DNA of 64,000 nt from JAICQM01 sp963781555 (GCA_963781555.1 CAWAGB010000005.1:173494-237493), one strand, 5' to 3'. Counted from the first letter of the stretch, positions 8,881 through 18,726 are shown. Translations and numbers: made by a program. The notes: generated from the letters alone by a model not told the origin.

Positions 8881-9890
8881 CTCATCTCCACCTTCGGCAG
8901 GTCGACGGTCGCATCCGAGCGCAGCTCGGAGTAGCGGTCGTCGCGCCCGCGCCAGACGGACGCGACGGCTTCGCGCAGCTCCTCGTCCGTCGCACCGCCG
9001 CGGACGAGCGCGCGCAGATCGTGGCCGCGCGTCGCGAAGAGGCAGGTGTAGAGGCTCCCGTCGGCCGACAGGCGCGCCCGGGTGCAGTCGCCACAGAACG
9101 GCTGGGTCACGCTTGCGATGACGCCAACCTCGCCTGCACCGTCGATGTACCGATAACGACGCGCGACTTCGCCGCGATAGGCGGGGTCGACGGGCTCGAG
9201 CGGCCAGCGGGCATGGATCGCGGCCACCACCTCGGCAGCGGGGATCACCTCGTCCAGGCGCCAGCCGTTCGAGTGGCCGACGTCCATGTACTCGATGAAG
9301 CGCACCGTCGTCCCCGTCCCGCGGAAGTGGCCTGCCAGGTCGAGGATCGCGTGCTCATTGATCCCGCGGCGGATGACGGCGTTGAGCTTCACCGGTCCAA
9401 GGCCCGCCGCCTCGGCTGCGGCGATGCCCTCCAGCACGCGCCGCACCGGCACGCCTGCGTCGTTCATGCGCCCGAAGGTCGGGTCGTCGAGCGCATCGAG
9501 CGAGACGGTCACCCGATGCAGCCCCGCGGCGGCCAGTGCCGCGGCGCGCGGCGCGAGCAGCGAGGCGTTCGTGGTGAGCGTCAGGTCCCCGATCCCGCCG
9601 ATCGCGGACAGCATGCCCACCAATCGGTCCAGATCACGTCGCACCAGCGGCTCGCCGCCGGTGAGGCGCACCTTGGTCACCCCATTGGTCACGAAGGCCG
9701 CCGTCAGGCGCGCGATCTCCTCGAATGTGAGGACCTCCGCCCGCGGGAGGAAGACGTGATCCGGCCCGAAGACCTCGCGCGGCATGCAGTACGTGCAGCG
9801 GAAGTTGCATCGGTCGGTGACGCTGATCCGCAGGTCGCGCAGCGGCCGGGCGAGGGTGTCGACCACGGGAAGCTGGAGGAGGTCGGTCAT
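8865..9890 (-). CDS. moaA: GTP 3',8-cyclase MoaA (molybdopterin synthesis)
   Basis: A 341-residue radical-SAM enzyme that converts GTP to 3',8-cyclo-GTP, the first step of molybdenum-cofactor synthesis. The SAM-binding 4Fe-4S motif is in TDRCNFRCTYCMP (CxxxCxxC). The second cluster motif, PFCGDCTRARLSADG...CLF, is in the C-terminal part. The chain ends in the double glycine YIGG, needed for activation of MoaA by MoaC-like partners. Length and motifs are complete. It is convergent with xdhC. Confidence 0.96.
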   Translation of the reverse strand: MTDLLQLPVVDTLARPLRDLRISVTDRCNFRCTYCMPREVFGPDHVFLPRAEVLTFEEIARLTAAFVTNGVTKVRLTGGEPLVRRDLDRLVGMLSAIGGIGDLTLTTNASLLAPRAAALAAAGLHRVTVSLDALDDPTFGRMNDAGVPVRRVLEGIAAAEAAGLGPVKLNAVIRRGINEHAILDLAGHFRGTGTTVRFIEYMDVGHSNGWRLDEVIPAAEVVAAIHARWPLEPVDPAYRGEVARRYRYIDGAGEVGVIASVTQPFCGDCTRARLSADGSLYTCLFATRGHDLRALVRGGATDEELREAVASVWRGRDDRYSELRSDATVDLPKVEMSYIGG

Positions 9891-9912
9891 GAGGCGACCG
9901 ATGGTCGCACGG

Positions 9913-11796
9913 TCAGCCGGATCCGACCAGCCGCCCCACCCCGATGGCGAGGCCGGTCACCGCCGCGACGGCGCCCCCACCGAGCAGTGCGAACCGGGAC
10001 GCCGCCGCCTCGGCACGCGGCAGCACCCATCCGCCGAGCCCCAGCCCCAGCGCCAGCAGGCCGCCGACGAGCAGCAGCAGGCCGGCGATCAGGGCACCGT
10101 CGGCCAGCGAGCCGGCCGCTCCGTCGGTAAGGCTGTCGTCACCGAGAGCGAAGGTGAATCGCTGCCGGTACAGCTCCCCGTCCGCACCATTGCCGATCAC
10201 CACGCTGGCATCCCAATGCGTGTCGGGCTGCATGGCCAGCGCCCCGGCGACGTAGCGCGTCACGCCCGTGCCGGGGGTCGTCGGGGCGGTGTGCGCGGTG
10301 TGATCGATCGGCGCGGAGCCGGGCTGCGCTCCCGCCAGAGAGATGCGTGTCTCGTTGCCCGTCTCGGCGTTCGAGAGGACCAGGTCGAGCGGCAGGTCGC
10401 CGATGTTGCCGCTGATATCGACCGCCAGTTGGTTGACTCCCGGTCTCCCCGGGGCGATCGAGAGAGCCAGGAACGGCAGGACCTCGCCGGTCGCGGACGG
10501 TCGCGGCTGGAGCGCGATGCCGCGCGTGGCTCCGGGGGCGGTTGTCGAAAGAAGCGCGGTCGCGGCCAGCACCCCCAGCGCCAGCCCCGCCTCGGCAAGG
10601 ATCCGCCGGCGGAAGCCGCCGAACCAGCGCAGGTTGCGCCCGCCGTCGAAGTAGTTGAACGCACCCACCGCGAGGGCGGCACCGACCACGACGAGCTTGA
10701 TGATCAGTGCCCGCCCATATTGGTCGTCGGTTGTCGGCAGACCACCGATCTGGGTCCACTCGGCGTACAGGCCGGTGAGGGCGACGAGGCCGATGGCGCC
10801 GAGCGCCAGCGCGCTGAAGCGGGGCACCACGGTCCGCAGGGCCGGCACCCGGTCCTCGACCACGCTGGTGCCGCGGGTCGTCAGGAAGGTGACCGCAAGC
10901 ACGCCGCTCAGCCAGATGCCTGCGGCTCCGAGATGGACGAGCTGCACCACAACGGGGAGTGGGCTGCCGGCGGCAGCGGCGTGCCCTCCCGCCACGTGGA
11001 GGCCGATGGCGACAAGGGCGGTTGCCGCCGAGGCAGCGAGTGCGACTGCCCGTGCGGCCCGAAGGGCGAGCATGACCGTCGCCGTTCCACCCACCACCAG
11101 GACCGCGCTGCGCGCCAGCGCCAGGATTCCGCCGCGACTGCCAAACAGGTACTCCCCCAGCGGGTCGCCGTCGACGAGCGGGACGCGGATCGCCAGCGCC
11201 AGGAGTGCCAGGCCACCGGCGATCAGCAGCCAGCCGAGTGCGGACAGCACACCCCGCCGCGGCCGCGCGTCGCCGCGCAGCACCGCGACCGCGAAGAGCG
11301 GCACGCCAAGGCCGAGCAGCATGGCCACGTAGCCGAGCCATTTGCCGGCAAGCCCGATTGGATCGGACGGATCCGCTCCGGAGCGCGCCTGCCCGCTGAT
11401 GTCGCCACCGACCTCGACATCACCCACCCCGAAGCTGAAGAAGCCTTCCGCGGGATGCCCGTCGGCGGTCGACAGGCTGCGCCAGGTGACGGTGTACACG
11501 CCGTCATCGAGCGCCGGCAGCGGCACCACCAGGGTGTAGGGGTCGGCCGGGTCCGGCGCGCCGGCGCGTGACATCAGGGTCCTGCCCCTGGCATCGACCA
11601 GGTCTGCCGAGCTGAAGAGGCCCTCGAGGGGCTCGCTGAATGTCAGCCGCAGCTCGGCCGGGGCGCTGGCCAGCACCTCCCCGGCGGTCGGGGAGCTCGC
11701 GACCAGCTGCGCGTGGGCCGCCACGACCCCCGCCACCGCGACGAGGAGTGCGGCGGCGAGGAGGAGCGCACCCGTCCCGCGCCGAAGATGCCTCAC
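9913..11796 (-). CDS. CopC-CopD fusion protein (copper resistance/uptake)
   Basis: A 627-residue membrane protein. A signal peptide (residues 1-~28) ends at the sequence AHAQLVASSPTAGEVL, which is the start of a CopC domain whose first His binds copper. The CopC beta-sandwich runs to ~135 (RLTFSEPLEG, FSFGVGD). It is followed by about eight membrane segments of the CopD type, then a second soluble periplasmic region (~440-570) and a final membrane helix. CopC/CopD fusions move or store copper at the cell envelope. The start overlaps the end of the next upstream gene by 4 bp, so the two form an operon. Confidence 0.88.
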   Translation of the reverse strand: MRHLRRGTGALLLAAALLVAVAGVVAAHAQLVASSPTAGEVLASAPAELRLTFSEPLEGLFSSADLVDARGRTLMSRAGAPDPADPYTLVVPLPALDDGVYTVTWRSLSTADGHPAEGFFSFGVGDVEVGGDISGQARSGADPSDPIGLAGKWLGYVAMLLGLGVPLFAVAVLRGDARPRRGVLSALGWLLIAGGLALLALAIRVPLVDGDPLGEYLFGSRGGILALARSAVLVVGGTATVMLALRAARAVALAASAATALVAIGLHVAGGHAAAAGSPLPVVVQLVHLGAAGIWLSGVLAVTFLTTRGTSVVEDRVPALRTVVPRFSALALGAIGLVALTGLYAEWTQIGGLPTTDDQYGRALIIKLVVVGAALAVGAFNYFDGGRNLRWFGGFRRRILAEAGLALGVLAATALLSTTAPGATRGIALQPRPSATGEVLPFLALSIAPGRPGVNQLAVDISGNIGDLPLDLVLSNAETGNETRISLAGAQPGSAPIDHTAHTAPTTPGTGVTRYVAGALAMQPDTHWDASVVIGNGADGELYRQRFTFALGDDSLTDGAAGSLADGALIAGLLLLVGGLLALGLGLGGWVLPRAEAAASRFALLGGGAVAAVTGLAIGVGRLVGSG

Positions 11797-12389
11797 GTCG
11801 GACGCCGGCGACCGGCCAGGGCGAGGCCCAACGCGACGAGCCCGACCAGCAGTCCGGCACCACCGAGCACCAGCCCGATGATGGCGGTTCCGGCAGCGTC
11901 CGCGCCGGTCCGGGCGTCCGCGGCCACATCAGCGGCGGCGGGCAGCTGGACCGGGAACTGTCCGGCGGCGACCTCGGCGACGTCGCCGAAGCCATCGACC
12001 CCAGACGTGAAGGTCTCGTCGATCGCGGTGCCGTCGACGGTGCCGTGAATCCGGAAGGCGTAGCGCCCGGCAGCGGTGGGGAAGAAGACCGACTGGTACC
12101 AGCCGGGGGCATCGAAGCGTGGACTGAGCTCCAGGGCGCGGGTCTGGCCCTGGTAGGTGACCTCGGCCTGCAGTGTCTCCTCGAGGCCCTCCTTGGGCAC
12201 CTCGTCGCGCTCGACGAAGACCTCGAGGCCACTCGACTGGCCGGTGAAGACGGGCTCGTTCATGAAGCCGACGGTGAATTCGTAACCGGCGACTTCGCGT
12301 CCGCCGTGGGCGGTGACGGGCATCGCGACAAGGATCAGTGCGGCGGCAGCTACCACGAGGGCGGCGCCGCGGCGCAGGTGGGTGTGCAT
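11793..12389 (-). CDS. Secreted, membrane-anchored protein of the copper operon
   Basis: About 198 residues from the ATG at 12389. A signal peptide (LRRGAALVVAAAALILVAMPVTAHG) leads to an exported domain of ~120 residues with beta-sandwich-like pattern (GQSSGLEVFVERDEVPKEG, RYAFRIHGTVDG). A C-terminal membrane helix (IIGLVLGGAGLLVGLVALGL) ends in an RRR stop-transfer. The mature N-terminus carries a His directly after the cleavage site, as in CopC-like copper proteins. It is translationally coupled to the CopC-CopD gene. I do not recognise a named family; a YtkA-like or copper-binding role is inference from context. Confidence 0.75.
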   Translation of the reverse strand: MHTHLRRGAALVVAAAALILVAMPVTAHGGREVAGYEFTVGFMNEPVFTGQSSGLEVFVERDEVPKEGLEETLQAEVTYQGQTRALELSPRFDAPGWYQSVFFPTAAGRYAFRIHGTVDGTAIDETFTSGVDGFGDVAEVAAGQFPVQLPAAADVAADARTGADAAGTAIIGLVLGGAGLLVGLVALGLALAGRRRPT

Positions 12390-12447
12390 GGTGGGATATT
12401 CCTCTCTGTCTGGCGGCCGCCCGTGGGCGGCCAGGGCTGCGCTGCGG

Positions 12448-13089
12448 TCAGGAAGGCAGCGGCGGTGCCCTCGAGAGGTCCGGGCGCGAGAGGATCGGGA
12501 CGCGTCGCAGGCGCATGTGTTCCGGGCGGAGCGGGTGCCGCCCGCGGGACCGGGCGAAGCGCGGTGCGTCCCGGGCAATCCGCGCCAGCAGCGTGCGCTC
12601 GCGTTCGCGCGCCACGACGGTGACGATGGCGCCGAGCAGCGTGATCGCGCCGAGGAGCGGCAGGGCGAGCGGGTACTCCGGCCCACCGAGCGCACCGAGC
12701 AGCGGCGCGTGGGCATGGCTGACGAAGTGCTCGGCGTTCTCCTGGAGGACGAAGGCCACAGCCACGACGATCGCCAGCCGCATCCAGATCTGCAGGAATG
12801 GACCGATGCGGAGCGGCGCCGCGCGCCGGCTCGGCAGACCGCGCGCCCGACGGCCCAGGGCACGCAGGCGGAGGGTGGTGCGCGCGACGAGTCCCCCCGC
12901 CGCAACCGCGATGACCGCCGACAGGACCGGCCAGTAGCTGTGCCCGGCGTCGCGCAGGGCGTCCGCCAGCCCGCGTCCGGGACCCAGCTGGACGAGATAG
13001 ATGAGGTCGTGGGAGGCGAGCAGGCACGCCGCAGCGACCAGCCAGAAGGCGACTGCCTGGCGCCCGCGCAGCGCGGCCGAGGTGCTCAT
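12448..13089 (-). CDS. Polytopic membrane protein, unknown function
   Basis: About 213 residues from the ATG at 13089 (an upstream in-frame start at 13125 is possible). There are four likely membrane segments: AVAFWLVAAACLLASHDLIY, YWPVLSAVIAVAAGGLVA, RLAIVVAVAFVLQENAEHF and ALPLLGAITLLGAIVTVV. Histidines sit near the membrane faces (SHDL, HSYW, NAEHFVSHAHAPL), which could bind metal. It lies 58 bp upstream of the copper operon on the same strand and probably belongs to it. The C-terminal tail is Arg-rich. No family recognised. Confidence 0.65.
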   Translation of the reverse strand: MSTSAALRGRQAVAFWLVAAACLLASHDLIYLVQLGPGRGLADALRDAGHSYWPVLSAVIAVAAGGLVARTTLRLRALGRRARGLPSRRAAPLRIGPFLQIWMRLAIVVAVAFVLQENAEHFVSHAHAPLLGALGGPEYPLALPLLGAITLLGAIVTVVARERERTLLARIARDAPRFARSRGRHPLRPEHMRLRRVPILSRPDLSRAPPLPS

Positions 13090-13164
13090 CGGGAGCAGGA
13101 TACGCGCGGGCGGCGCGGCGAGCACGGTGCCATGTCATTCATACGTTGGCGGGCAACGCCTGCA

Positions 13165-13915
13165 TTACGGGAAGACCACCAGCTTGATGGCGGCAATCAC
13201 AAGGACGAAGGCGAGGACGCGGCGCAGCTGCATGATCGAGAGGCGCGCCGCGCCAAGCCAGGAGCCCAGCATGCCACCCGCGGCCACCGCGGCGACCCAG
13301 AGCGGCAGCGCATCGGGCAGGCCGAAGCCGCCAAGGATGAGCCCACCCAGTCCGGAGACCGAGTTGACCAGGATGAAGGCCCCGGACAGGCCCGCCGCGT
13401 CGCGGGTGCGGGTCCAGCCCGCAAGCACCAGAAGCGGCGTAAGGAAGATGCCGCCACCGGTCCCCGACAGGCCGGCCAGCAGGCCGATCCCGGCGCCGGC
13501 GGCAATCCCCGGCAGCCACGGGACGCCGGGCCGGTCCGCTTCTCCCGCCTCGGTGATCCGTGCGCTCCACAGGCGCCACGCACCGGCGAGCAGGACGGAC
13601 GCAACGAGCGGTCGGTAGACCTCCCCCGGCAGGTCGATCCCGCCACCGATGAACGCTGCAGGCACGGAGCCGACCGCCAGCTGGTACGAGCTGCGCCCAT
13701 GGCAGCGCACCGGCACGATGGAAGCGGACGATGACGATGCTGGCGACGAACAGGTTGAGCACGAGCGCGGTCGGGCGCATGACGACCTGCGCGACTCCGA
13801 CGAGCGACATGGCGGCCAGGTAGGCGGATGCTCCGGCGTGGCCGACGGACGCATAGAGCAGTGCCGCCGCGAAGAAGAGGGCAGCGAGGAGGAGCCAGTC
13901 CGGAGTTATGCTCAG
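13165..13915 (-). CDS. Sulfite exporter TauE/SafE-family permease, frame broken
   Basis: A TauE/SafE (DUF81) transporter of about 250 residues read in two frames. The N-terminal frame gives ITPDWLLLAALFFAAALLYASVGHAGASAY and a second pair of helices ending near FHRAGALPWAQL. The remainder is in the other frame, from QLAVGSVPAAFIGGGIDLPG to the last helix near VLAFVLVIAAIKLVVF. The break lies near 13690-13735. The family's two repeat motifs (GHAGASA and GLSGTGGG) are both present, so the protein is whole apart from the shift. Start is uncertain: a CTG at 13915 or ATA at 13909, both at the end of the preceding reductase gene. Substrate unknown. Confidence 0.75.
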
Positions 13916-15267
13916 AGCTCCCGGTCGGCCTGCACGAACAGGCTCCCCGTCACCCGCGCCAGGGTCGGGAAGGCATGGATGGTGTCGGCAAGGACACTCA
14001 ACTGGACGCGACCGCGTACCGCCAGCACGCACTCGTGGATGGCCTCGCTGACCGCCGGGCCGGCCATGAAGGCACCGACCAGCACGCGGTTGGCGCGGTC
14101 GACGACGATCGTCACGTGGCCCTCCGACTCGGTCACGTAGCCCTTGGCCGAGGTCGCCACGTCAGCCGACAGCTCCACGGCATCGATCCCACGGTCCCGG
14201 GCCTGGTCGAGCAGGAGCCCCACGCTCGCGGTCTCGGGATCGGTGTACGTGGCACGCGGGATGGCATCCAGGAACGGGGCCACCTCGTCGCCCAACGCCT
14301 GGCGGGCGGCCATCTCGCCGCTGTAGTGCGCCAGGTGGGTGTGCATCTCCGGACCGGCGACGTCGCCGGCTGCCCATACCCGCTCCGCCACGCGCAGGCG
14401 CGGATCCACCGGGAGACGGCCGCGCTCGACGCTCACGCCGACCGCTGCCAGGTTGAGCCGGTCCAGCGGCAGGTCACGACCAATGGCCAGCATCACCGCG
14501 TGGCCTTCCTCCGTGCTGCCGTCCGACAGCTCCGCACGGTGCGCCGCGTCGGCTCCGCCACTCGGCGCGATCCGCGTCGCCCGGACCCCGAGCCGCAGCG
14601 TCACCCCGTCGCGCCGGAGGCCATCGGCCAGGAATTCGGACGACCGGGGATGGTCGCGATCGTTGACATGGTCTCGCGGGTGAACGATGGTCACCGGCAC
14701 GCCGTAGCGTGCGTACACCTGTGCCAGCTCCACGCCGGATGGCCCGCCCCCCAGCACGAGCAGCGACTTCGGGAGCTCGCGCGCGCCCGTCCCCTCGCGA
14801 TTGGTCCACGGCTCGATCTCGTCGAGTCCGGGCAGATCCGGGATGCGGGGCACCGAGCCGACCGCCAGGATCACCGCTCCGGCCTCGATCTCCCGCGCTC
14901 CGCCGTCATCGGTACCGATGCGCAGGCGTCCCGCGCCGGCGAAGCTCGCCTCGCCACGGATGACCGTCGCTCCGGCGCCCTCCAGCGCTGCCGCGTGCCC
15001 GTGGTCGGACGGCCAGTCGGTGCCCTCGCGGCTGATCATGTAGTCGCGGAAGTCGCTCGCCTTCGGCCACGGGTAGTCGCCGCCGGCGCGGTGCACGGCG
15101 GCGGCGTGGAGCAGCGACTTGGACGGCATGCATGCCCAGAACGGGCATGAGCCGCCGAACAGCTCGCGGTCGACGACCGCCACGCTGGCACCACGTGACC
15201 TTGCGTAGTGGGTGGCCGCCTCGCCCGCCGGACCGCCGCCGATGACGACGACGTCATAGCGCTCCAT
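13912..15267 (-). CDS. FAD-dependent pyridine nucleotide-disulfide oxidoreductase (MerA/Lpd-like)
   Basis: About 451 residues from the ATG at 15267. The FAD Rossmann motif is DVVVIGGGPAGEAATHYA. The redox disulfide is in FGGSCPFWACMPSK (CxxxxC, as in class I enzymes such as dihydrolipoamide and mercuric reductases). A second Rossmann fold for NAD(P)H is at SLLVLGGGPSGVELAQ, the FAD-ribityl motif is at RVWAAGDVAG, and the C-terminal dimer domain has ATYTDPETASVG. The usual His-Glu pair of lipoamide dehydrogenase is not seen at the C-terminus, where HAFPTLA replaces the HPTLSE-like motif, so lipoamide need not be the substrate. It overlaps the start of the TauE/SafE gene. Confidence 0.88.
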   Translation of the reverse strand: MERYDVVVIGGGPAGEAATHYARSRGASVAVVDRELFGGSCPFWACMPSKSLLHAAAVHRAGGDYPWPKASDFRDYMISREGTDWPSDHGHAAALEGAGATVIRGEASFAGAGRLRIGTDDGGAREIEAGAVILAVGSVPRIPDLPGLDEIEPWTNREGTGARELPKSLLVLGGGPSGVELAQVYARYGVPVTIVHPRDHVNDRDHPRSSEFLADGLRRDGVTLRLGVRATRIAPSGGADAAHRAELSDGSTEEGHAVMLAIGRDLPLDRLNLAAVGVSVERGRLPVDPRLRVAERVWAAGDVAGPEMHTHLAHYSGEMAARQALGDEVAPFLDAIPRATYTDPETASVGLLLDQARDRGIDAVELSADVATSAKGYVTESEGHVTIVVDRANRVLVGAFMAGPAVSEAIHECVLAVRGRVQLSVLADTIHAFPTLARVTGSLFVQADREL

Positions 15268-15365
15268 GCGCACGAGTGTACCCGGGGCTTCCTCGGTCCG
15301 AGATGGTGAACGAAGCGTAACCGGCCTCCCAGCCGAGTCTCAGAAACCTGGTGCAGGGTGGGGGC

Positions 15366-16180
15366 ATGGTCGAGCAGCGAAGCACCACCCCCGCGCGACG
15401 GCTCCCCGCGGTGGCGGCACTCCTGGTGGGAGCCATCCTTGCCGGCGGGATCGCGGGCGGCGGGATCGCGACGGCCGTGGTCAATGTGACCGGCGGCTCG
15501 AGCGCCACGGCCGCCTCACCCGCACCGGCCACGACGGTGAGCGTGGACTCCTCGACCACCGAGTCGGCCGTGATCGATGTCGTCAACGCCTCCCTGCCGG
15601 CGGTGGTGACCATCCGATCGACGGTGGCCGGGCCGTTGGGCCAGTCCGGCACAGGGTCGGGCTCCGGGTTCATCTACGACAGCAACGGCCTCATCCTGAC
15701 CAACCACCACGTCGTCGACGGTGCCACTGCGCTGACCGTCATCCTGGCCGATGGCACCGAGTACGCGGGCACCGTGGTCAGCAGCGACGCCGCGCTGGAC
15801 CTGGCCGTGGTGCACATCGATGCAACCAGCCTTCCGACCCTGGCCCTGGCCTCCGGTGAAGCACGGATCGGTCAGTCCGTCATCGCCATCGGCACGGCGC
15901 TCGGCCGGTACGAGCTGTCGGTGACCACCGGCGTGGTGAGCGGCGTGAACCGCAGCCTCACCGCCTCAGACGGACCGCGGCAGGGCAACGGCGAGGCGCT
16001 CCAGGCGTCCTGCAGCACGACGCGGCGCTCAACCCGGGAGACTCCGGCGGGCCGCTTCTCGACCTGGCGGGCAACGTGATCGGGGTCAACACGGCGGTGG
16101 CGGGCGACGCACAGGGAATCGGCTTCGCGGTCCCGATCAGCCACGCAGATGGCCTCATCGCGGCGGCGCGCAGCGCGTGA
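15366..16180 (+). CDS. HtrA/DegP-like membrane-anchored serine protease, frame broken
   Basis: An N-terminal membrane anchor (VAALLVGAILAGGIAGGGIATAVV) and a Ser/Thr/Ala-rich linker precede a trypsin-like domain. The catalytic His is in LTNHHVVDG and the Asp in DAALDLAVVHI. The frame then breaks at about 16005-16015, and the catalytic Ser (LNPGDSGGPLLDL) is in the +1-shifted frame, which runs on to GIGFAVPISHADGLI and a stop at 16178. All three catalytic residues are therefore present. There is no PDZ domain after the protease, so it is shorter than DegP. ATG at 15366 is preferred over GTG at 15351 because a GGGTGGGGG stretch lies before it. Confidence 0.8.
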
Positions 16181-16196
16181 CCGGGTAGTCACCCGG
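16181..16196. terminator. Short hairpin between convergent protease and cupin genes
   Basis: CCGGGT and ACCCGG arms around an AGTC loop, directly after the protease stop and touching the cupin stop. It has no T-run, so it is a weak candidate terminator. Confidence 0.4.
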
Positions 16197-16571
16197 CTAT
16201 TCGTCGGTAGCGTAGTGCTGCGCACCCACGAGGTGGAGTGAGACGTAGGGCTCGTCGCCCACCACCCAGCTGTCATGCGGCGTCGGCGGGATGTAGAACG
16301 CCTCGCCGGCGCGCAGTTCGATGACCCGGCCGTCCTCGAAGGCTGCAGTCGCGGTGCCGGAGATGACGAGCCCGACGTGTTCGACCGGGCACCGTTCCTG
16401 GCCGAGCGCCGGACCAACGTGCTCGGACCAGCGCCAGCCGGGCTGGTAGGTCGCGCGGCCGATGGTGCGGCCGCCGAGCGTGATCAGCTCGAATCGGCCA
16501 AGCGGCATGTCGCGCACCTCGTCTGGGCTATCGAAGCGCTTGAGGATGACGTCGGTGGCGGGGTCGCTCAT
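16197..16571 (-). CDS. Cupin-domain protein
   Basis: A 124-residue single-domain cupin. The first metal-binding motif is in the CPVEHVGLVISGTATAAFEDG stretch (HVGLVISG) and the second in YIPPTPHDSWVVGDEPY. Such small cupins act as sugar- or phenol-modifying enzymes or sensors; the substrate here is unknown. A GAGCAAG stretch lies before the ATG. Confidence 0.82.
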   Translation of the reverse strand: MSDPATDVILKRFDSPDEVRDMPLGRFELITLGGRTIGRATYQPGWRWSEHVGPALGQERCPVEHVGLVISGTATAAFEDGRVIELRAGEAFYIPPTPHDSWVVGDEPYVSLHLVGAQHYATDE

Positions 16572-16591
16572 GTCTTGCTCCTCAGAAATGA

Positions 16592-16616
16592 CGAAGCGCC
16601 CCCGCGATGGAGGGCG
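16592..16616 (-). terminator. Hairpin terminator after the 26-residue gene
   Basis: On the minus strand GCGCCC and GGGCGC arms are followed by TTCGTCATTTCT. It lies 24 bp after the stop of the tiny membrane-protein gene and before the cupin start. Confidence 0.4.
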
Positions 16617-16639
16617 CCCGCCGTGGTGTGTGCCGTGGT

Positions 16640-16720
16640 CTAGCGGAAGCGCCCGCGACCGAAATAGCCGAGCAGCGCCAACACGATGAGCACGATCACG
16701 ATGATCCAGATCAGGTCCAT
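16640..16720 (-). CDS. Tiny single-pass membrane protein (26 residues)
   Basis: A 26-residue peptide: acidic start MDL, one hydrophobic helix (IWIIVIVLIVLALLGYF) and a basic tail GRGRFR. The ATG is preceded by GGAGGAACCT, an excellent Shine-Dalgarno site with good spacing, which is the main reason to call it. The positive-inside tail suggests N-out, C-in topology. Function unknown; similar tiny hydrophobic proteins are widespread as stress-related or membrane-complex subunits. Confidence 0.65.
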   Translation of the reverse strand: MDLIWIIVIVLIVLALLGYFGRGRFR

Positions 16721-16941
16721 AGGTTCCTCCTTCGATCGAAGCCCCTGCAGATTCTGCGCCGCCGGAGCGGGCGAGCGCTCGACAATTCGGCGAGGGCTGA
16801 ATCCCGCAGCCCCGAGCGTGGCGGCGGCACCCGGCTCATCTCGTGGTGCACAAAGGCACCGTCGGGTTGCGATCGAGACGTCCGTGGGAGCACCATACCA
16901 ACCCGCACACCACCCCCGCCGCATGTTCGAGGTGATGCTCC

Positions 16942-18655
16942 ATGGTTGCCCGCCATTCACTCCGCGCGCGCCGCTTGCTGGCCGCGCTCGGGTCACTTGT
17001 TCTGCTCACGTCCACGGCCACCGTTGCCGGGGCGGCGGGCGGGTTCAAGACGACGCTTCCATCGATGATCAGCCCCGAGACGGGGGTCAGCGCCGAAGCG
17101 ATCATCACCGTCGGTGACACCATCGGCTCCTACCGATTCGAGTCGATCCCGGACGGCATCGCGCTCCGAGCCGCCACCGGTCGGTTACGACGTCTGGGTC
17201 AACCACGAGACCTCCACCGTGCCCTTCGGCTACACGCCGTCCGCCCCGACGGAGGCGAATTCGCAGAACGACTTCGACAACGCGCAGCTGAGCCACCTGC
17301 TCATCGACCCGGTGGATGCATCGGTCATGAGTGCCTCGATGGCCATCACCTCGGCTGACAATTTCCAGCGCTTCTGCTCCAACTACCTGGCCACCGCGGC
17401 CGAGGGCTTCGACCGCCCGCTGCTGTTCACCAACGAGGAGGGGATCGACTGGGTGAACCGGGACGGGAAGGCGTGGCCGGCGGTCATCGGCGATGACGCG
17501 GCGCGCCAGGTGGGCGTGGTCGTCGCCTACGATCCGGCCACGCAGCAGCACCGCGAGATCTGGGGCATGGGCCGCTTCAACCATGAGAACAGCGTCGCTA
17601 TCCCCGGATTCAAGAAGGTCATGCTGATCTCCGGCGACGACACCTTCACCAACAACCCCTCGCAATCGCAGCTGTACAGCTACATCGCAAAGGACTCGAG
17701 CGCGGTATGGAACGACAGCGGGCGGCTCTACGCGTTCGTTTCCGACGACCCGGCCTACCAGCGCTACGAGGACTTCGCCCCCGGTGATGCGGCCGCCGTC
17801 AGCGGTAAGTTCATTCCGGTCCCGAAGCTGATCGCCGAGGGGCGCAATTCAGACGGCACCGACCTCATGGCGGCGGATGTGCCCGCCGAGCTCGGTGGTC
17901 CCTATCCGCTGCCTCCCGACGACGGCAGCTGGCAGCGCGACCCCGCCGGCAAGGGCGTCGATGGCCCGCAGTGGGTCCTGGAGAAGTGGTCGCAGCTCAA
18001 CGGCGCGTTCCGGTTCGTGCGCGTCGAGGACATCGCATACGACAAGCGTCCCGGTAAGAGCAACATCGTCTACGTCGTCGACTCCGGTCGCGGCACGTCA
18101 GGCCCGGTCGCCGACGGCAAGTCGACCAACGGGCGCGTCTTCCAGCTGGTGCTCGACCCGAAGAACGAGCGCAAGGTGACCTCGATGAAGGTCTACATCG
18201 AGGGTGACGATCGCGAAGTCAAGGATCCGGACCGCACGCACCAGCCCGACAATATCGAGACCACCGCCGCCGGCATCTACCTGACCGAGGATCCGGGCAG
18301 CAGCCAGCAGTTCCCGGTCGGCTCGACCGACGCCCGCGCAACCACGGCCCGCATCTGGCAGTACCCGTTCGCCGGGGCTGCGCGAGTCATCGCCCGCGTC
18401 AACCAGTCGCTGGACGAGACTCCCGGTTACGACGTCGACAGCGCAACCGCCGGCAACCTGGGGGCGTGGGAGTCGAGCGGCATCGTGGACGCGTCCGCGG
18501 CCTTTGGCCCGGGTGCATTCCTGGTGACCGTGCAGGCGCACACCCTGTGGGTCGAGAAGGCGCCGGGCGATGACAATGTCGCCCCGCCCGGAGCCGACTT
18601 TACGTACAAGCGTGAAGGCGGCCAGTTGGTGCTCCTCCGGGTCACCGGCGGCTGA
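16942..18655 (+). CDS. Secreted PhoX/DUF839-like protein, frame broken
   Basis: A signal peptide (ARRLLAALGSLVLLTSTATVAGA) starts at the ATG at 16942, and the frame runs to YRFESIPDGIALR. It then shifts near 17170-17180, and the rest (~490 residues) begins VGYDVWVNHETSTVPFGY. This N-terminal pattern, followed by FDNAQLSHLLIDP, NEEGIDWVNRDGKAWP, WGMGRFNHENSVAIPG and DTFTNNPSQSQLY, resembles PhoX-type beta-propeller proteins (DUF839), whose best-known members are Ca/Fe-dependent alkaline phosphatases. It is exported. The catalytic residues of PhoX cannot be verified by eye, so phosphatase activity is unproven. Confidence 0.75.
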
Positions 18656-18676
18656 GCCAGGGTTACCGATACCTGC

Positions 18677-18711
18677 GAGAGGCCCCGGCTCTTGGTCGGG
18701 GCCTCTCGTTT
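18677..18711 (+). terminator. Rho-independent-type terminator after the PhoX-like gene
   Basis: Perfect 11-bp arms GAGAGGCCCCG and CGGGGCCTCTC enclose a 9-nt loop and are followed by GTTTG. It lies 22 bp after the stop and ends 15 bp before the acetamidase start. Confidence 0.75.
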
Positions 18712-18726
18712 GCCTACAATGCGGCC

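Noticed and set aside
15995..16020. Programmed frameshift in the HtrA-like gene
   Set aside because: No slippery heptamer or downstream stem is evident, and other genes here have similar breaks; an indel is simpler.
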